A DNA stretch of 64,000 bases from Xanthomonas sacchari (GCF_024266585.1 NZ_CP100647.1:3205001-3269000); one strand, 5' to 3'. Counted from the stretch's first letter, positions 19,508 to 30,504 are shown. Translations and numbers: made by a program. Notes: a model not told the origin generated them from the letters alone.

Positions 19508-21621
19508 CAGCGGAAATCCACGCGCAGCCCGGCGTACCAGGTGCGCGGTTCGGGCATGGTGCCGGTGTTGTAGGCCGAGTACGCGCCGGCGCTGGCGAAC
19601 ACGTAGATCATCAGCGGATCGCGATGATCGAACAGGTTGTCGACGCCGGCGAACAGGTAGACGTTGCCCAGGTGGTAGCCAGCGCTGGCGCGGCCCAGCC
19701 AGTACGGATGGATCCGCGCCAGCGGGGTGTTCTGCACGTCGGAATGGTAGGAACCGCTGTGGTGCAGGTCGAGGTTCAGGTCCAGGCCGGAGACACCGTG
19801 CCAACTGGCCCCGAGGCTGCCGGTGACCCGCGGCGCATTGGCGAAGGCATTGCCCTGGGTGCCCCAGCCGGCGTCGTCGGTAATGCGCGTGCGCAGCAGG
19901 CCGAGGCTGGCATGCACATCGACGCGCGCACTGGGCAACCAGCGCAGGCCCAGTTCGGCACCGGCGTTGTAGGCGCGCCGCGCGTTGCGGATCACGAACT
20001 GGTAGTAGGGCTGGGTGCTGGTCAGGAACGGCAGTTGCAGCCCGCGGTACTCGCCGTAAAAGAGATTGCCGTTCACCTGCAGCCTGCCGCCGGCCAGGTC
20101 GCCGCGCACGTACAGCTCGTGGTCGCGCACGTATTCGGGGGCGTAGCTGTAGATCGTCGCCTGCGGGTAGCCCAGGGTCACGCCACCGCCGCCGGCGTTG
20201 TAGCCGCGCTGGGCGAGCAGGCCGAGCGTCCATGCGCCGCTCGGATGCCAGGCCAGGTCGAGCTTGGGCAGGAAGGTGCGCCAGGTCGTGTCGAGGTCGA
20301 GGGCGATGTAGCGGGCGGCGTCGCCGCCATCGCGGCGGTGGCGCTCGCGTTCGTAGCGCGCGCCCACGGTCAGGTCCACCCGCTCGCTCAGCGCCAGGGT
20401 GCCCTGCGCGTAGAGCGCCTCGGTGTCGACGCGGTCGTGGAAGCGCTCGTCGAACGGGTAGTCGATGGTCTCGTCCTGCCGCGAGCGGAACAGATACAGG
20501 CCGAGCAGCCCGCTGAACGCCGAGCCGCCGCGGTCCAGCGCAAGATTCGGTTCGAACGTGTACTGCTTGGCATCCAGATCGGCGATGCCCGAACGCGGTA
20601 ACGCGTCGCGCTCGACGTGCAGGTCGGTCGCGGTGGCCAGGCCGCGCAGCGTGAGCCGCTCGCCGAGCGGCCACTGGGTGTCGGACAGCACGGCAGTCGC
20701 GCGCGTCCGGAACACCGGCATCTGCGGCGTGCTGGCGACGCGGGAGGTGTACGGGAACTGCGTGGTCTCCGATTGCGGCGCGGTCGCATCGGTGTGCTGC
20801 AGGGTGACCAGCTCGCGCACGCCGGGAAGCGCCTTCGGCGTGTACAGCAGCTTGGCGCGGACGTTGTGCGTTTCGAAGCGCCCGGGGCGGCGCACGCCCG
20901 AGTAGCCGCTGTAGGACAGGAAACTGTCGTGGTGCTGCACATCGGCGGCCACGCGCAGGGCCAGTTCGTCGACCACCAGCGGCGCGTTGAACAACAGCGC
21001 GCCCTGGTAATGCGCGTGACCGCCGGCGGAGAACAGCGCCGCGCCTTCGGGCGCGAAGACCGGATCGCGGGTCTTGATCGCCAGGGTGCCAGCGATGGCG
21101 TTGCGGCCCTGCAGCAGGCTCTGCGGGCCGCGCAGCAGTTCGGTCTGCTGCACGTCCCACAGGCTGCTGCTGCCGAAGACGATCTCGTTGAAGCTCAGCG
21201 GCCGCCCGTCCACGGTGATGCCCAGGCGCGGCCGCGAACCGGCGAAGTAGGCATCGACGCCGACCGCGGCGCCGGCGCCGTCGATGCCGCGGATGGCCGG
21301 CGCCGCGTTGTCGTGGCCGAGATAGACGACATTGACCGCGTCGGCGAACGCGTCGCGGCTGCTGACGATGCCGCGCCGGCGCAGCTCCCGTTCGCTCAGC
21401 ACGTCGGCGCTGGTGGCGGTGTCGCGCTGCGCCCGCTCCTGCTTCTCGGCGGTCACCACGATGCGCGGCAGCGTCGCCGGCGCCTGCGGCTCCGTCTGCG
21501 CGGCTGCGCCGAAGCAGGCCAGGCCGGCGATCGCCGCACAGGCGAGCGGCAGCGGTTGCAGCGCGGGGAGACAGGACCGGGAACGGCGCGCGCATGCAGC
21601 GGGCAGCATGGAAGACCTCAT
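19507..21621 (-). CDS. TonB-dependent outer-membrane receptor (siderophore-type)
   Basis: 704 residues. The signal peptide ends near FGAAAQ; a TonB-box-like RIVVTAEK follows at about 53-60; the plug contains IRGIDG, VDGRPLS and ELLRGPQSLLQGRNAIAGT (about 100-185); the remainder is a 22-strand barrel closing on a C-terminal Phe-less RVDFR. It starts an overlapping operon with the PepSY protein and two membrane proteins, and an AraC regulator lies just upstream, so it most likely imports a ferric siderophore. The specific ligand cannot be read from sequence. A second Met at codon 5 may be the true start. Confidence 0.92.
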   Translation of the reverse strand: MRSSMLPAACARRSRSCLPALQPLPLACAAIAGLACFGAAAQTEPQAPATLPRIVVTAEKQERAQRDTATSADVLSERELRRRGIVSSRDAFADAVNVVYLGHDNAAPAIRGIDGAGAAVGVDAYFAGSRPRLGITVDGRPLSFNEIVFGSSSLWDVQQTELLRGPQSLLQGRNAIAGTLAIKTRDPVFAPEGAALFSAGGHAHYQGALLFNAPLVVDELALRVAADVQHHDSFLSYSGYSGVRRPGRFETHNVRAKLLYTPKALPGVRELVTLQHTDATAPQSETTQFPYTSRVASTPQMPVFRTRATAVLSDTQWPLGERLTLRGLATATDLHVERDALPRSGIADLDAKQYTFEPNLALDRGGSAFSGLLGLYLFRSRQDETIDYPFDERFHDRVDTEALYAQGTLALSERVDLTVGARYERERHRRDGGDAARYIALDLDTTWRTFLPKLDLAWHPSGAWTLGLLAQRGYNAGGGGVTLGYPQATIYSYAPEYVRDHELYVRGDLAGGRLQVNGNLFYGEYRGLQLPFLTSTQPYYQFVIRNARRAYNAGAELGLRWLPSARVDVHASLGLLRTRITDDAGWGTQGNAFANAPRVTGSLGASWHGVSGLDLNLDLHHSGSYHSDVQNTPLARIHPYWLGRASAGYHLGNVYLFAGVDNLFDHRDPLMIYVFASAGAYSAYNTGTMPEPRTWYAGLRVDFR

Positions 21622-21748
21622 CGGGACGGGGACTGGCTCGCGACGAGGGGCGCTGGCGACTCCCGCTAGGCTAGCGCCGCGGCGGTGGCAGGCGCTTTCG
21701 CGCGGCGCAACCGCGCTTGCGCGCCACGCAATTTCTGCCTCCCTGCGC

Positions 21749-22750
21749 TCAGCCGGGCGCGCGCGTACCGCGCCTTGCGGCCGTCGGCGAATGGCCGAAG
21801 CGGCGCCGGTAGGCGGTGGCGAATGCCGCTGGGCTGGAAAACCCGACCCGGCGGCCGATCTCGGCGGCGGCGACGTCGCACTCCTGCAGCAGGCAGCGCG
21901 CCATCAGCAGCCGCTGCTCGCGGACGTAGCCGAAGAGGGTGACGCCGTGCACCTGCTTGAAGCTGGCCTGCAGTGTGGTCACGTTGACCCCCACCAGCCG
22001 GGCCAGAGCCAGCGTGGATGGCGGCGCGGCCACGCGCGCGTCGAGGATGGCCCGCGCCAGCATCACCTGGTCGTAGCGGCGTTTGCCGATCCGCGGCACC
22101 TGCAAACGCTCCTGCGCCAGCAAGGCGGCCACCTCCGCCACCAGGGCGAGCGCGCTGCCCTCCAGGAACAGGCGGCCCAGGTGGCCGCTGTACGGGCAGT
22201 CCAGGATCTGCCTGGCGATACCGAGCAGGCGCGGCGAACGCGCCAGCGTCGCCGTCCGGTAGTCGCTTTCGGCGAACGCGCGCAGCCCCGCCAGGCCGTC
22301 GTCGGCCAACTGCGTCCCGAAGCGATCGAAGAACGCCGGCTTGAGCATGAAGCCGGCATCGCGGCTGCGGTGCGCGCGTACGATTTCCGGCCGCTCCACG
22401 CGCACGCGGTGGGCGTGGCCGATCAGCACTGCGTGCTCCAGGCGCTTGCAGACCTCGGTGTGCCGATCGATCCGCATCCGCTCCGCTTCGCCGCCGAGCA
22501 GGATGCTGCAGCTCAGCGCAGGATCGGCCTGCAACTGCACCGTGTCGCCCTTGAAGTGCAGGACGTCGCTGGCGGTGACGATCAGCCCGGGCTGCACCTC
22601 GTGCATGAGCAGGCGCCCGGAGAACAGCGCAGTGCGCAACCGCCGTGCGGACATGTCGATCGGGGTCAGCGCCACCGCGAGGTCGGCGGCACGCTGCAGC
22701 AGGCGCTCGGCGGTGAAGCGCTCTTGCGTGTCCCACAGTTCCGTTGCCAT
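21749..22750 (-). CDS. AraC-family regulator, PchR-like
   Basis: 333 residues from the ATG at 22750 (an in-frame GTG lies five codons upstream). The C-terminal double helix-turn-helix (about 230-325) has LALARLVGVNVTTLQASFKQVHGVTLFGYVREQRL and the second helix in EIGRRVGFSSPAAFATAYRRRFGHSP. Position and architecture match PchR/AlcR-type regulators that bind ferric siderophores and activate the adjacent receptor gene. It lies 127 bp upstream of the TonB receptor in the same direction. The N-terminal domain is not otherwise recognised. Confidence 0.88.
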   Translation of the reverse strand: MATELWDTQERFTAERLLQRAADLAVALTPIDMSARRLRTALFSGRLLMHEVQPGLIVTASDVLHFKGDTVQLQADPALSCSILLGGEAERMRIDRHTEVCKRLEHAVLIGHAHRVRVERPEIVRAHRSRDAGFMLKPAFFDRFGTQLADDGLAGLRAFAESDYRTATLARSPRLLGIARQILDCPYSGHLGRLFLEGSALALVAEVAALLAQERLQVPRIGKRRYDQVMLARAILDARVAAPPSTLALARLVGVNVTTLQASFKQVHGVTLFGYVREQRLLMARCLLQECDVAAAEIGRRVGFSSPAAFATAYRRRFGHSPTAARRGTRAPG

Positions 22751-23246
22751 CGCCGTCGCTCGCACCCGGGGCTATCGCGCGTTTGACGCGAATGATACGC
22801 AGCAGCCTCCATTCCACAACTGTGCCGGTCGCGCGACGGCTCGGCACGGCGCTGGACGCATGCGAACGTCGACCGGACAGCAGATGCAAGCGTAGGCGAC
22901 ATGCGCCGGCGCGCCTGGCAAGCGGCCAACATACACGACAGCGCCACGACGCGCCGCCAGCCGCGCGCTCACGCCATGCTCACGTCCTGCACGCCGCGCA
23001 CTTCACTCATGCTTGATCGGCGTTTCAGTAGAACACGGCGACGCGAGGCCCCTACGCGCGGGGCCATGGCCTGTGCGCTACGCCCGCCACGCGCGCAGCC
23101 AATAACCGCCCTCAAGATCCCCGGAACGCGGCCGATACAGGTGCGGGCATCTTGCCCGAGGTCCCCCGCTCAACCGTGTTCGCGTTGCAGGCCCTGCGGC
23201 AACGACGCCGGTTGCGCCGCTCTCTCGCATCTTCAGGAGATCCCGC
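22751..23246. other. Regulatory gap between AraC gene and chemoreceptor
   Basis: This 496-base region between divergent genes has no convincing ORF. It holds a sigma-28-type promoter match (listed separately) about 110 bp before the chemoreceptor ATG. A short AT-richer patch (GCGAATGATACGC) near 22789-22801 could belong to the AraC-gene promoter; it is too poor to call a Fur box. Confidence 0.6.
23112..23138 (+). promoter_or_regulatory. Putative sigma-28 (FliA) promoter of chemoreceptor
   Basis: TCAAGATC (23112-23119), an 11-base spacer and GCCGATAC (23131-23138) match the FliA consensus TAAAGTTT-N11-GCCGATAA at the exact spacing, with seven of eight bases right in the -10. It reads toward the chemoreceptor, 108 bases upstream of its ATG, and such receptors are classic FliA targets. 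Confidence 0.7.
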
Positions 23247-25394
23247 GTGTCTTTTCATCATCTCACCGTCACCAAGCGCCTGGCAATCGGCTTCTGCGGC
23301 GTGATCGCCATGTTATTGCTGGTCGGCATTACCAGCCTGATCGGCTTCCGCAAGTTCACCAGCGCCGCGGCGCTGGACGCGCACACCTACAAGGTCATCA
23401 CCCTCGGCGACCGCATGCTGGTGAGCCTGCTCAACATCGAGAGCGGCGCGCGCGGCTTCGCGCTGACCCGCGACCCGGCCTACCTGGCACCGTTCGAGCT
23501 GGGCGAACGCGAGTTCCGCGCGCAGTGGCAGGAGTCCAAGCAGCTGACCGCGGACAACGCGGCGCAGCAAGCGCGCCTGCAGACCCTGATGCAGGACTAC
23601 ACGCAATTCATGGCGACCAAGCGCAAGGCGGTGGAGCACATGCGCGTCACCGCCGCCGACAGCGACGACGCCCAGCTGGACGCGTTCCGGACCGTCGGCA
23701 AACAGCAGATGGACGGGCTGCGCGCCACCATCGGCCAGTACGAGGACGTCGAACGCGCGCTGCTGCAGGTGCGCAAGGCCGAGAGCGAGGCGCGCGCGCG
23801 GTCCGGCGAATGGACCAGCCTGGGCGGCATGCTGATCGGCATCGTCGCCGCGATCCTGCTCGGCCTGCTGGTGCGCAACAGCCTGATGCGCCAGCTCGGC
23901 GGCGAACCGGCCTACGCCGCCGACGTGGTGCGCCGCATCGCCAGTGGCGACCTGTCGCAGGAGGTGCGGGTGCCCACGCAGGCGCCGTCGCTGCTCAACG
24001 ACATGCGGCAGATGCAGGAGGAACTGCGCACGGTGATCCAGGCGCAGACCGAGATGGCCCGGCAGCATGCCGCCGGCCAGATCAGCTTCCGCATGGACGA
24101 GGCGCGTTTCCCGGGCGACTACGGGCGCATGGTGCGCGACACCAACGCGTTGGTGCACAGCCATATCGCGGTCAACCAGCGGCTGATCGCGCTGATGGGC
24201 GAGTACGCCGAAGGCGACCTCAGCCGCGACCTGGAGCAGTTCCCGGGCGAGATGGCGATCCTGACCGAGACCATGGCCAAGGTGAAGCACAACCTCGGCG
24301 CGATCAACCAGGAGATCGACCTGCTGGTGCGCGCCGCCGCGCAGGGCGATTTCTCCCGCCGCGGCGAGGAGCAGCGCTTCCAGCATGCCTTCCGCGGCAT
24401 GGTCGCCAACCTCAACACGATGATGACCGGCACCGAGACCAACTTGGCGGCGCTGTCGCAGTTGTTGCGCGCGATCGCCGCCGGCGATCTGACCCACACC
24501 ATGCAGGGCGACTTCCACGGCGTGTTCGCGCAGATGCGCGACGACGCCAACGCCACCGTCGCGCAGCTGACCGACATGGTCGGCCGCATCCAGCAGGCCG
24601 CGACCAGCATCGACACCGCGGCAGGCGAGATCGCCAGCGGCAACGACGACCTGTCGCGCCGCACCGAGCAGCAGGCCGCCAGCCTGGAGGAAACTGCCGC
24701 GTCGATGGAGGAACTGACCGCCACGGTGAAGCAGAACGCCGAGCATGCGCGCCAGGCCAACCAGCTGGCGGCCGGCGCCGCGTCGGTGGCCTCGCAGGGC
24801 GGCACGGTGGTCGGCCAGGTGGTGACCACCATGGACGGCATCGAGGCCGCCTCCAAGAAGATCGCCGACATCATCGGCGTGATCGACGGCATCGCCTTCC
24901 AGACCAACATCCTGGCGCTCAATGCCGCGGTCGAAGCCGCCCGCGCCGGCGAACAGGGTCGCGGCTTCGCGGTGGTCGCCAGCGAAGTGCGCACCCTCGC
25001 CCAGCGTTCGGCCAGCGCCGCCAAGGAGATCAAGACGCTGATCGACGACTCGGTCGAGCGGGTGAGTGCGGGCTCGGCCCTGGTCGCGCAGGCCGGCACG
25101 ACGATGCAGGACATCGTGGCCTCGGTGCAGCGCGTCACCGACATCATGGGCGAGATCGCCGCCGCCTCGCAGGAGCAGTCGGCCGGCATCGAACAGGTCA
25201 ACCAGACCGTCACCCAGATGGACCAGACCACCCAGCAGAACGCCGCGCTGGTCGAGGAAGCCACCGCCGCGGCACGCGCGATGGAACAGCAGGCCGGCGA
25301 GTTGGTGGAGATCGTCGGCCAGTTCCAGGTACGCAGCGAGACCTACCCGGTGGTGGCGCAACTGGTCGCCCGCGCCACCGCCAACGTGGCCTAG
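23247..25394 (+). CDS. Methyl-accepting chemotaxis protein with poly-HAMP array
   Basis: 715 residues. TM1 (about 11-33), a helical CHASE3-like periplasmic domain containing [18 protein letters not shown], and TM2 (about 193-211). Between TM2 and the signalling tip are about five HAMP-like repeats, recognisable by [37 protein letters not shown] and [12 protein letters not shown] (about 230-435). The MA domain follows with the conserved tip [31 protein letters not shown]-type hairpin (about 545-580). No C-terminal CheR-docking pentapeptide is seen. The start ATG has AGGAGA upstream. Ligand unknown. Confidence 0.93.
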   Translation: MSFHHLTVTKRLAIGFCGVIAMLLLVGITSLIGFRKFTSAAALDAHTYKVITLGDRMLVSLLNIESGARGFALTRDPAYLAPFELGEREFRAQWQESKQLTADNAAQQARLQTLMQDYTQFMATKRKAVEHMRVTAADSDDAQLDAFRTVGKQQMDGLRATIGQYEDVERALLQVRKAESEARARSGEWTSLGGMLIGIVAAILLGLLVRNSLMRQLGGEPAYAADVVRRIASGDLSQEVRVPTQAPSLLNDMRQMQEELRTVIQAQTEMARQHAAGQISFRMDEARFPGDYGRMVRDTNALVHSHIAVNQRLIALMGEYAEGDLSRDLEQFPGEMAILTETMAKVKHNLGAINQEIDLLVRAAAQGDFSRRGEEQRFQHAFRGMVANLNTMMTGTETNLAALSQLLRAIAAGDLTHTMQGDFHGVFAQMRDDANATVAQLTDMVGRIQQAATSIDTAAGEIASGNDDLSRRTEQQAASLEETAASMEELTATVKQNAEHARQANQLAAGAASVASQGGTVVGQVVTTMDGIEAASKKIADIIGVIDGIAFQTNILALNAAVEAARAGEQGRGFAVVASEVRTLAQRSASAAKEIKTLIDDSVERVSAGSALVAQAGTTMQDIVASVQRVTDIMGEIAAASQEQSAGIEQVNQTVTQMDQTTQQNAALVEEATAAARAMEQQAGELVEIVGQFQVRSETYPVVAQLVARATANVA

Positions 25395-25495
25395 GCGTTA
25401 CATCCCGCGCGGCACGGACGCCGCGCAGGAGCGGGCCGTCATCGACGGCCCATCTCGCGACGCCGGAAGGCGCTGCAGGCCGGCCAACGCGCGGC

Positions 25496-25558
25496 AGAAG
25501 CGGCTTCAACCGCGACGCGCTATCGGTAACGCGTCGCGGCTGCAAGCCGCTCCTGCCG
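25496..25558. repeat. Diverged palindromic REP-like element
   Basis: AAGCGGCTTCAACCGCGACGC and its near-complement GCGTCGCGGCTGCAAGCCGC flank a short TATCGGTAA loop. It belongs to the same family as the elements at 2009, 32710 and 42907 but carries substitutions in both arms. Confidence 0.75.
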
Positions 25559-25610
25559 CAAAACGGATGTCGCCCCGCCCGCACCGGAAGACCCCGCATC
25601 CGCACAAAGA

Positions 25611-25640
25611 AAAAGCCGCGCATCCGCGCGGCTTTCTTGT
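25611..25640. terminator. Bidirectional intrinsic terminator (MCP/secF)
   Basis: AAAAA, then GCCGCGC, loop ATCC, GCGCGGC and TTTCTT. The hairpin is flanked by A-run on one side and T-run on the other, so it can stop transcription of the convergent chemoreceptor and secF genes. Confidence 0.8.
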
Positions 25641-25684
25641 TCGCAGGAGGGCGTGTTTCAGGACCAGGAAATCCCGCTTTGACG

Positions 25685-25712
25685 ATTCCCCGTTCCCGAT
25701 TCCCCACTCCCC
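25685..25712. repeat. ATTCCC-type heptad tract
   Basis: Four imperfect copies of a 7-base unit (ATTCCCC, GTTCCCG, ATTCCCC, ACTCCCC) end four bases before the secF stop codon. Confidence 0.75.
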
Positions 25713-25716
25713 GCCC

Positions 25717-26682
25717 TCAGGGCCGACGCGCCAACGCCTCTACATCCTTCGACTTCGGCAGCAGGTCCTGCTTGGTGACCTGGAACGGCCCGATCGACAG
25801 CAGCGGCACGGCCACGATCACCGAGGACACCACCACCACCACCGCGCCGATCATGTGGGTCAGCGCCAGGCCTTCCATCGACTCGCCGCCGTACAGGTAC
25901 AGCGCCAGCGCCGACAGGAAGAACATCACCGCGGTGATCACGGTGCGCGACAGGGTCTGATTGATCGACCGGTTCAGCACCTCGATCGGCTCCACGCGCA
26001 GGCTGCGGAAGTTCTCGCGCACGCGGTCGAACACCACGATGATGTCGTTGATCGCAAAGCCCATCACCGACAGCAGGCCGGCCAGCACGGTCAGGTCGAA
26101 TTCGCGGCCGGTCACCGACACGTAGGCCACCGTCACCAGCAGGTCGAACAGCGCGGTCACGCTGGCCACCACCGCGAACTTCCACTCGAAGCGGAAGGCG
26201 ATGTAGATCAGGAAGCCGACCAGCATGAACACCGTGGCATAGACGCCGTTCAACGCCAGGTCCTTGCCGACCTGCGGGCCGACGAACTCGCCCGGCTTGA
26301 CCGTGGCCGGGTTCTGCGGCGTGCTCACCGCCTTGCGCACCTGCTCGGCGAGGTTCTTGGTGATGTCCTCGTTGTTGTGCTCGCCCTGCGGCTGCAGGCG
26401 GATCACCACCTCGTTGCCGCTGCCGACGTTCTGCACCTGCGCGTTGTCGAAACCGGCCTTGGCCAGCTGCTCGCGCACCTGGTCCACGTCGACCGGCTTC
26501 TGGAAGCTGGTCTGCACCAGCGCGCCGCCGGTGAACTCCAGCGCGTAGTTGAAGCCCTTGGCGAAGATCACCGCGAACGAGGCCAGCGCCAGCACCAGCA
26601 TCAGCACCAGGGTCGGGCGCCGAAAGCGCATGAAGTCGATCTTGGTGTCGTTGGGGATCAGGTGAAGCGGGAAGATTTTCAT
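25717..26682 (-). CDS. secF: Protein translocase subunit SecF
   Basis: 321 residues with six membrane helices: TM1 near 18-36, a large periplasmic domain (about 37-135, with FTGGALVQTSF and VGSGNEVVIRL), then five C-terminal helices including MGFAINDIIVVFDRVREN and the closing block near GGESMEGLALTHMIGAVVVV. SecF works with SecD as an RND-type proton-driven pulling motor late in Sec export. It follows secD on the same strand, the conserved yajC-secD-secF order. Confidence 0.97.
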   Translation of the reverse strand: MKIFPLHLIPNDTKIDFMRFRRPTLVLMLVLALASFAVIFAKGFNYALEFTGGALVQTSFQKPVDVDQVREQLAKAGFDNAQVQNVGSGNEVVIRLQPQGEHNNEDITKNLAEQVRKAVSTPQNPATVKPGEFVGPQVGKDLALNGVYATVFMLVGFLIYIAFRFEWKFAVVASVTALFDLLVTVAYVSVTGREFDLTVLAGLLSVMGFAINDIIVVFDRVRENFRSLRVEPIEVLNRSINQTLSRTVITAVMFFLSALALYLYGGESMEGLALTHMIGAVVVVVSSVIVAVPLLSIGPFQVTKQDLLPKSKDVEALARRP

Positions 26683-26709
26683 GGGAGACCGCTCTGCGTT
26701 TTTTTGGAA

Positions 26710-26729
26710 CCCGCGCCTATCGGCGCGGG
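26710..26729. other. Hairpin in the secD-secF spacer
   Basis: CCCGCGCC, loop TATC, GGCGCGGG lies in the 73-bp gap between the two translocase genes. No U-tract follows it in the direction of transcription, so it more likely tunes mRNA processing or attenuates than terminates. Confidence 0.55.
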
Positions 26730-26755
26730 GTCGTGCGGAAGGTGGCGTGCGCGGC

Positions 26756-28600
26756 TCAGATCGCCACGGACTTGAGCTTCTTGCGACGGCCGTAGATCAG
26801 CACCGCCAGCGCGCGCGACACGGTGATCGCGGTGAACATCGAGGCGAAGATGCCGATGATCATGGTCAGCGCGAAGCCCTTCAGCGGGCCGGTACCGAAC
26901 GCGTACAGCGCCACGCCGACGATCAGGCCGGTGAGGTTGGCGTCGAGGATGGTGCCGCCGGCCTTCTCGTAGCCGGCTGCGATCGCCGACTTCGGCGGCA
27001 CGCCCAGGCGCAGCTCTTCGCGGATACGCTCGTTGATCAGCACGTTGGCGTCCACCGACAGGCCGACCGACAGCGCCAGGCCGGCGAAGCCCGGCAAGGT
27101 CATGGTGGCGCCGAACAGCGACATCACCGAGACCACGATCAGCAGGTTCATCAGCAGCGCCACCGAGGTGATCAGGCCGAACATGCGGTAGTACACGCTG
27201 AAGAACACCAGGGTGAACAGGAACGCGTAGACCACCGCGGTGACGCCGCGCTCCACGTTCTCCGCACCCAGGCTGGGGCCGATCACGTATTCCTCGACGA
27301 AGTCCATCGGCGCGGCCAGCGAACCGGCGCGCAGCAGCTTGGCCAGGTTCTCGGCTTCGGTCTTCTCCAGGCCGGTGGTCTGGAAGTTCTTGCCGAACAC
27401 GCCGGCGATGCGGGTCGGCGCCAGCGCCTCCTCGTTGACCCGCACGCTGCGCACTTCCTTGCCGTCGACCATGGTCACGGTGGGAATGCGCTCGATGTAG
27501 ACCACCGACATCAGCTTGCCGGTATTGGCGCTGGTGTAGTCGAACATGCGCTGGCCGGCGGCGTTGTTAAGCGTCACCGCCACGGCCGGCATGCCGTTCT
27601 GGTCGGTGCTGACGGTGGCGTTGACCATCTGGTCGCCGGACACCAGCACGCGCTTGCTCAGCAGCACCGGGGCGCCGCTGTCGCGCAGGCGGTAGACCTT
27701 GGCGTCGGGCGGGATGTTGCCGGTGCGCACCGCATCCTCGGCATTGCCGTCGACCACGCCGCGGAACTCCAGCGTGGCGGTGGCGCCGATCATGCGCTTG
27801 GCCTCGGCGGTGTCCTGCACGCCCGGCAGTTCGACCACGATGCGGTCGTCGCCCTGGCGCTGGATGATCGGCTCGGCCACGCCCAGCTGGTTGACGCGGT
27901 TGCGCAGCGTGGTCAGGTTCTGCTCGATGGCGCCGGCGGCAATCTGCTTCAGCTCGGCGTCGGGCACGGTCACGGCGATGGTCTGCCCGGACACCGCGTA
28001 GCTCAGGGTCGGCTGCGCCTTGGCGATGGCGGCGCGCGCGGCACTGGCGTCCACGCCCTCGCCCAGGATCACCTGGATGCTGTTGTCCGGACGGCGTTCG
28101 ACCGAACGGTAAGCCAGGCGGTTGTCGCGCAGGGTGGTGCGGATGTCCTCGGCGAAGGCGTCCAGGCGCTTTTCCAGCGCCGCCTTCTGGTCCACCTGCA
28201 AGGCGAAGTGCACGCCGCCGACCAGGTCCAGGCCCAGCACCATCGGCTTGCCGCCCAGCCGCGACAGCCAGTCCGGCACGGTCGAGGCCAGGTTCAGCGC
28301 CACCGTGTAGTTCTCGCCCACCTGCTGGCGCAGCACGTCGTTGGCACGGGTCTGCGCCTGCAGGTTCGGCAGGCGCACCATCAGGCTGTCGCCTTCCTTG
28401 TCGACCCGCTTCGGGGTGATCCCGGCCGCCTTCAGGTCGGCGAGGACCCGCTCGCGCAGGGCGTCGTCGATCTTGCCGCCGCGGCTTGCGGTGATCTGGA
28501 CCGACGGATCCTTCTGGTACACGTTGGGCAGCGCGTACAACGCGCTCAACGCCAGCACGATCAGGATGAGGACATACTTCCAGCGCGGAAACTCGAGCAT
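26756..28600 (-). CDS. secD: Protein translocase subunit SecD
   Basis: 614 residues from ATG 28600 (MLEFPRWKY). TM1 (about 6-24), the long P1 periplasmic domain with GLDLVGGVHFALQVD (about 115-130), RVNQLGVAEPIIQRQGDDRIVVELPG, and five C-terminal helices starting in SLGAENVERGVTAVVYAF. The helix with GLALSVGLSVDANVLINERIREEL carries the Asp/Arg relay motif of SecD. The extended N-terminus in the longest frame (MRGPA) is rejected because the shorter start matches the family. Confidence 0.97.
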   Translation of the reverse strand: MLEFPRWKYVLILIVLALSALYALPNVYQKDPSVQITASRGGKIDDALRERVLADLKAAGITPKRVDKEGDSLMVRLPNLQAQTRANDVLRQQVGENYTVALNLASTVPDWLSRLGGKPMVLGLDLVGGVHFALQVDQKAALEKRLDAFAEDIRTTLRDNRLAYRSVERRPDNSIQVILGEGVDASAARAAIAKAQPTLSYAVSGQTIAVTVPDAELKQIAAGAIEQNLTTLRNRVNQLGVAEPIIQRQGDDRIVVELPGVQDTAEAKRMIGATATLEFRGVVDGNAEDAVRTGNIPPDAKVYRLRDSGAPVLLSKRVLVSGDQMVNATVSTDQNGMPAVAVTLNNAAGQRMFDYTSANTGKLMSVVYIERIPTVTMVDGKEVRSVRVNEEALAPTRIAGVFGKNFQTTGLEKTEAENLAKLLRAGSLAAPMDFVEEYVIGPSLGAENVERGVTAVVYAFLFTLVFFSVYYRMFGLITSVALLMNLLIVVSVMSLFGATMTLPGFAGLALSVGLSVDANVLINERIREELRLGVPPKSAIAAGYEKAGGTILDANLTGLIVGVALYAFGTGPLKGFALTMIIGIFASMFTAITVSRALAVLIYGRRKKLKSVAI

Positions 28601-28656
28601 TGCGGGACCCCGCACGACGCCACGCCGGCGTCGCGCCTAGCAGTAGGAGAAATGGA

Positions 28657-29001
28657 TCAGGCGGACTTCAGGGTGCCCTTCGGCAGGACATTGCCGACGG
28701 CGCCCTTCTGCACGCGGATGCGCACGTTGTCGGCCACTTCGATGGTGACGAAGTTGTCGCCGATATCGGTGACCACGCCGGCCACGCCGCCGGTGGTGAT
28801 GACCTCATCGCCGCGGCCGAGCTTGTCCAGCATCGACTTGTGTTCCTTCTGGCGCTTCATCTGCGGCCGGATCATCACGAAGTACATCACCGCGATCAGG
28901 ATGATCGGCAGCAGGAACATCTGCAGGCCGCCACCGGCCGGGGCGGTGCCGCCGGCGGTCTGGGCCTGGGCGACGGGGATCAGGAAATCGAGCGGATTCA
29001 T
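28657..29001 (-). CDS. yajC: Preprotein translocase subunit YajC
   Basis: 114 residues: N-terminal leader with an Ala/Gln/Gly-rich stretch, one membrane helix (about 27-46, LQMFLLPIILIAVMYFVMIRPQ), then a cytosolic beta domain with GDEVITTGGVAGVVTDI. IRPQMKRQKEH just after the helix is the family signature. YajC associates with SecDF; it sits 56 bp upstream of secD. Confidence 0.96.
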   Translation of the reverse strand: MNPLDFLIPVAQAQTAGGTAPAGGGLQMFLLPIILIAVMYFVMIRPQMKRQKEHKSMLDKLGRGDEVITTGGVAGVVTDIGDNFVTIEVADNVRIRVQKGAVGNVLPKGTLKSA

Positions 29002-29280
29002 CGGGTGCGTCCTATGGTTTGGGCAGCCCGCCGCCCTTGGGGGCACGGACCGCTGGTTTGCCTTGAGGCGACAAGCAGCCGCCGATTATGCCACGATCTT
29101 CCCCTCCCCCCGGGAACGGCCGCGGCGCCCGTTCCCTGCCTTCCTGCCAGACCATGGTCCCCTTCTCGGGCGAAGGTGCTGTGCAGCGGCGGATGAGGGT
29201 CCGCGTGAGGCCTCGTGTCATTTCGACTGCACGAGGCTTCGCCCGGACCCTCGCCCCCTCACCTGGGGGGGAGAGGGGCT

Positions 29281-30504
<1,224 letters not shown>

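Larger units (their letters stand above)
25395..25716. other. Repeat-containing gap between convergent MCP and secF
   Basis: 322 bases without a gene. It contains an imperfect palindrome of the GAGCGGCTTCAGCCGCGAC family (25496-25558), an intrinsic-type hairpin (25611-25640) and an ATTCCC-heptad tract (25685-25712), in that order. Confidence 0.75.

Noticed and set aside
22789-22801. Fur box before the AraC gene
   Set aside because: Only a weak AATGATA-type core in one half, without the second half of the 19-bp palindrome.
22901-25960. Open frame of about 1000 codons over the chemoreceptor
   Set aside because: It runs in another frame of the same strand over the strongly supported MCP and has the Arg/Gly-rich composition of shadow translation.
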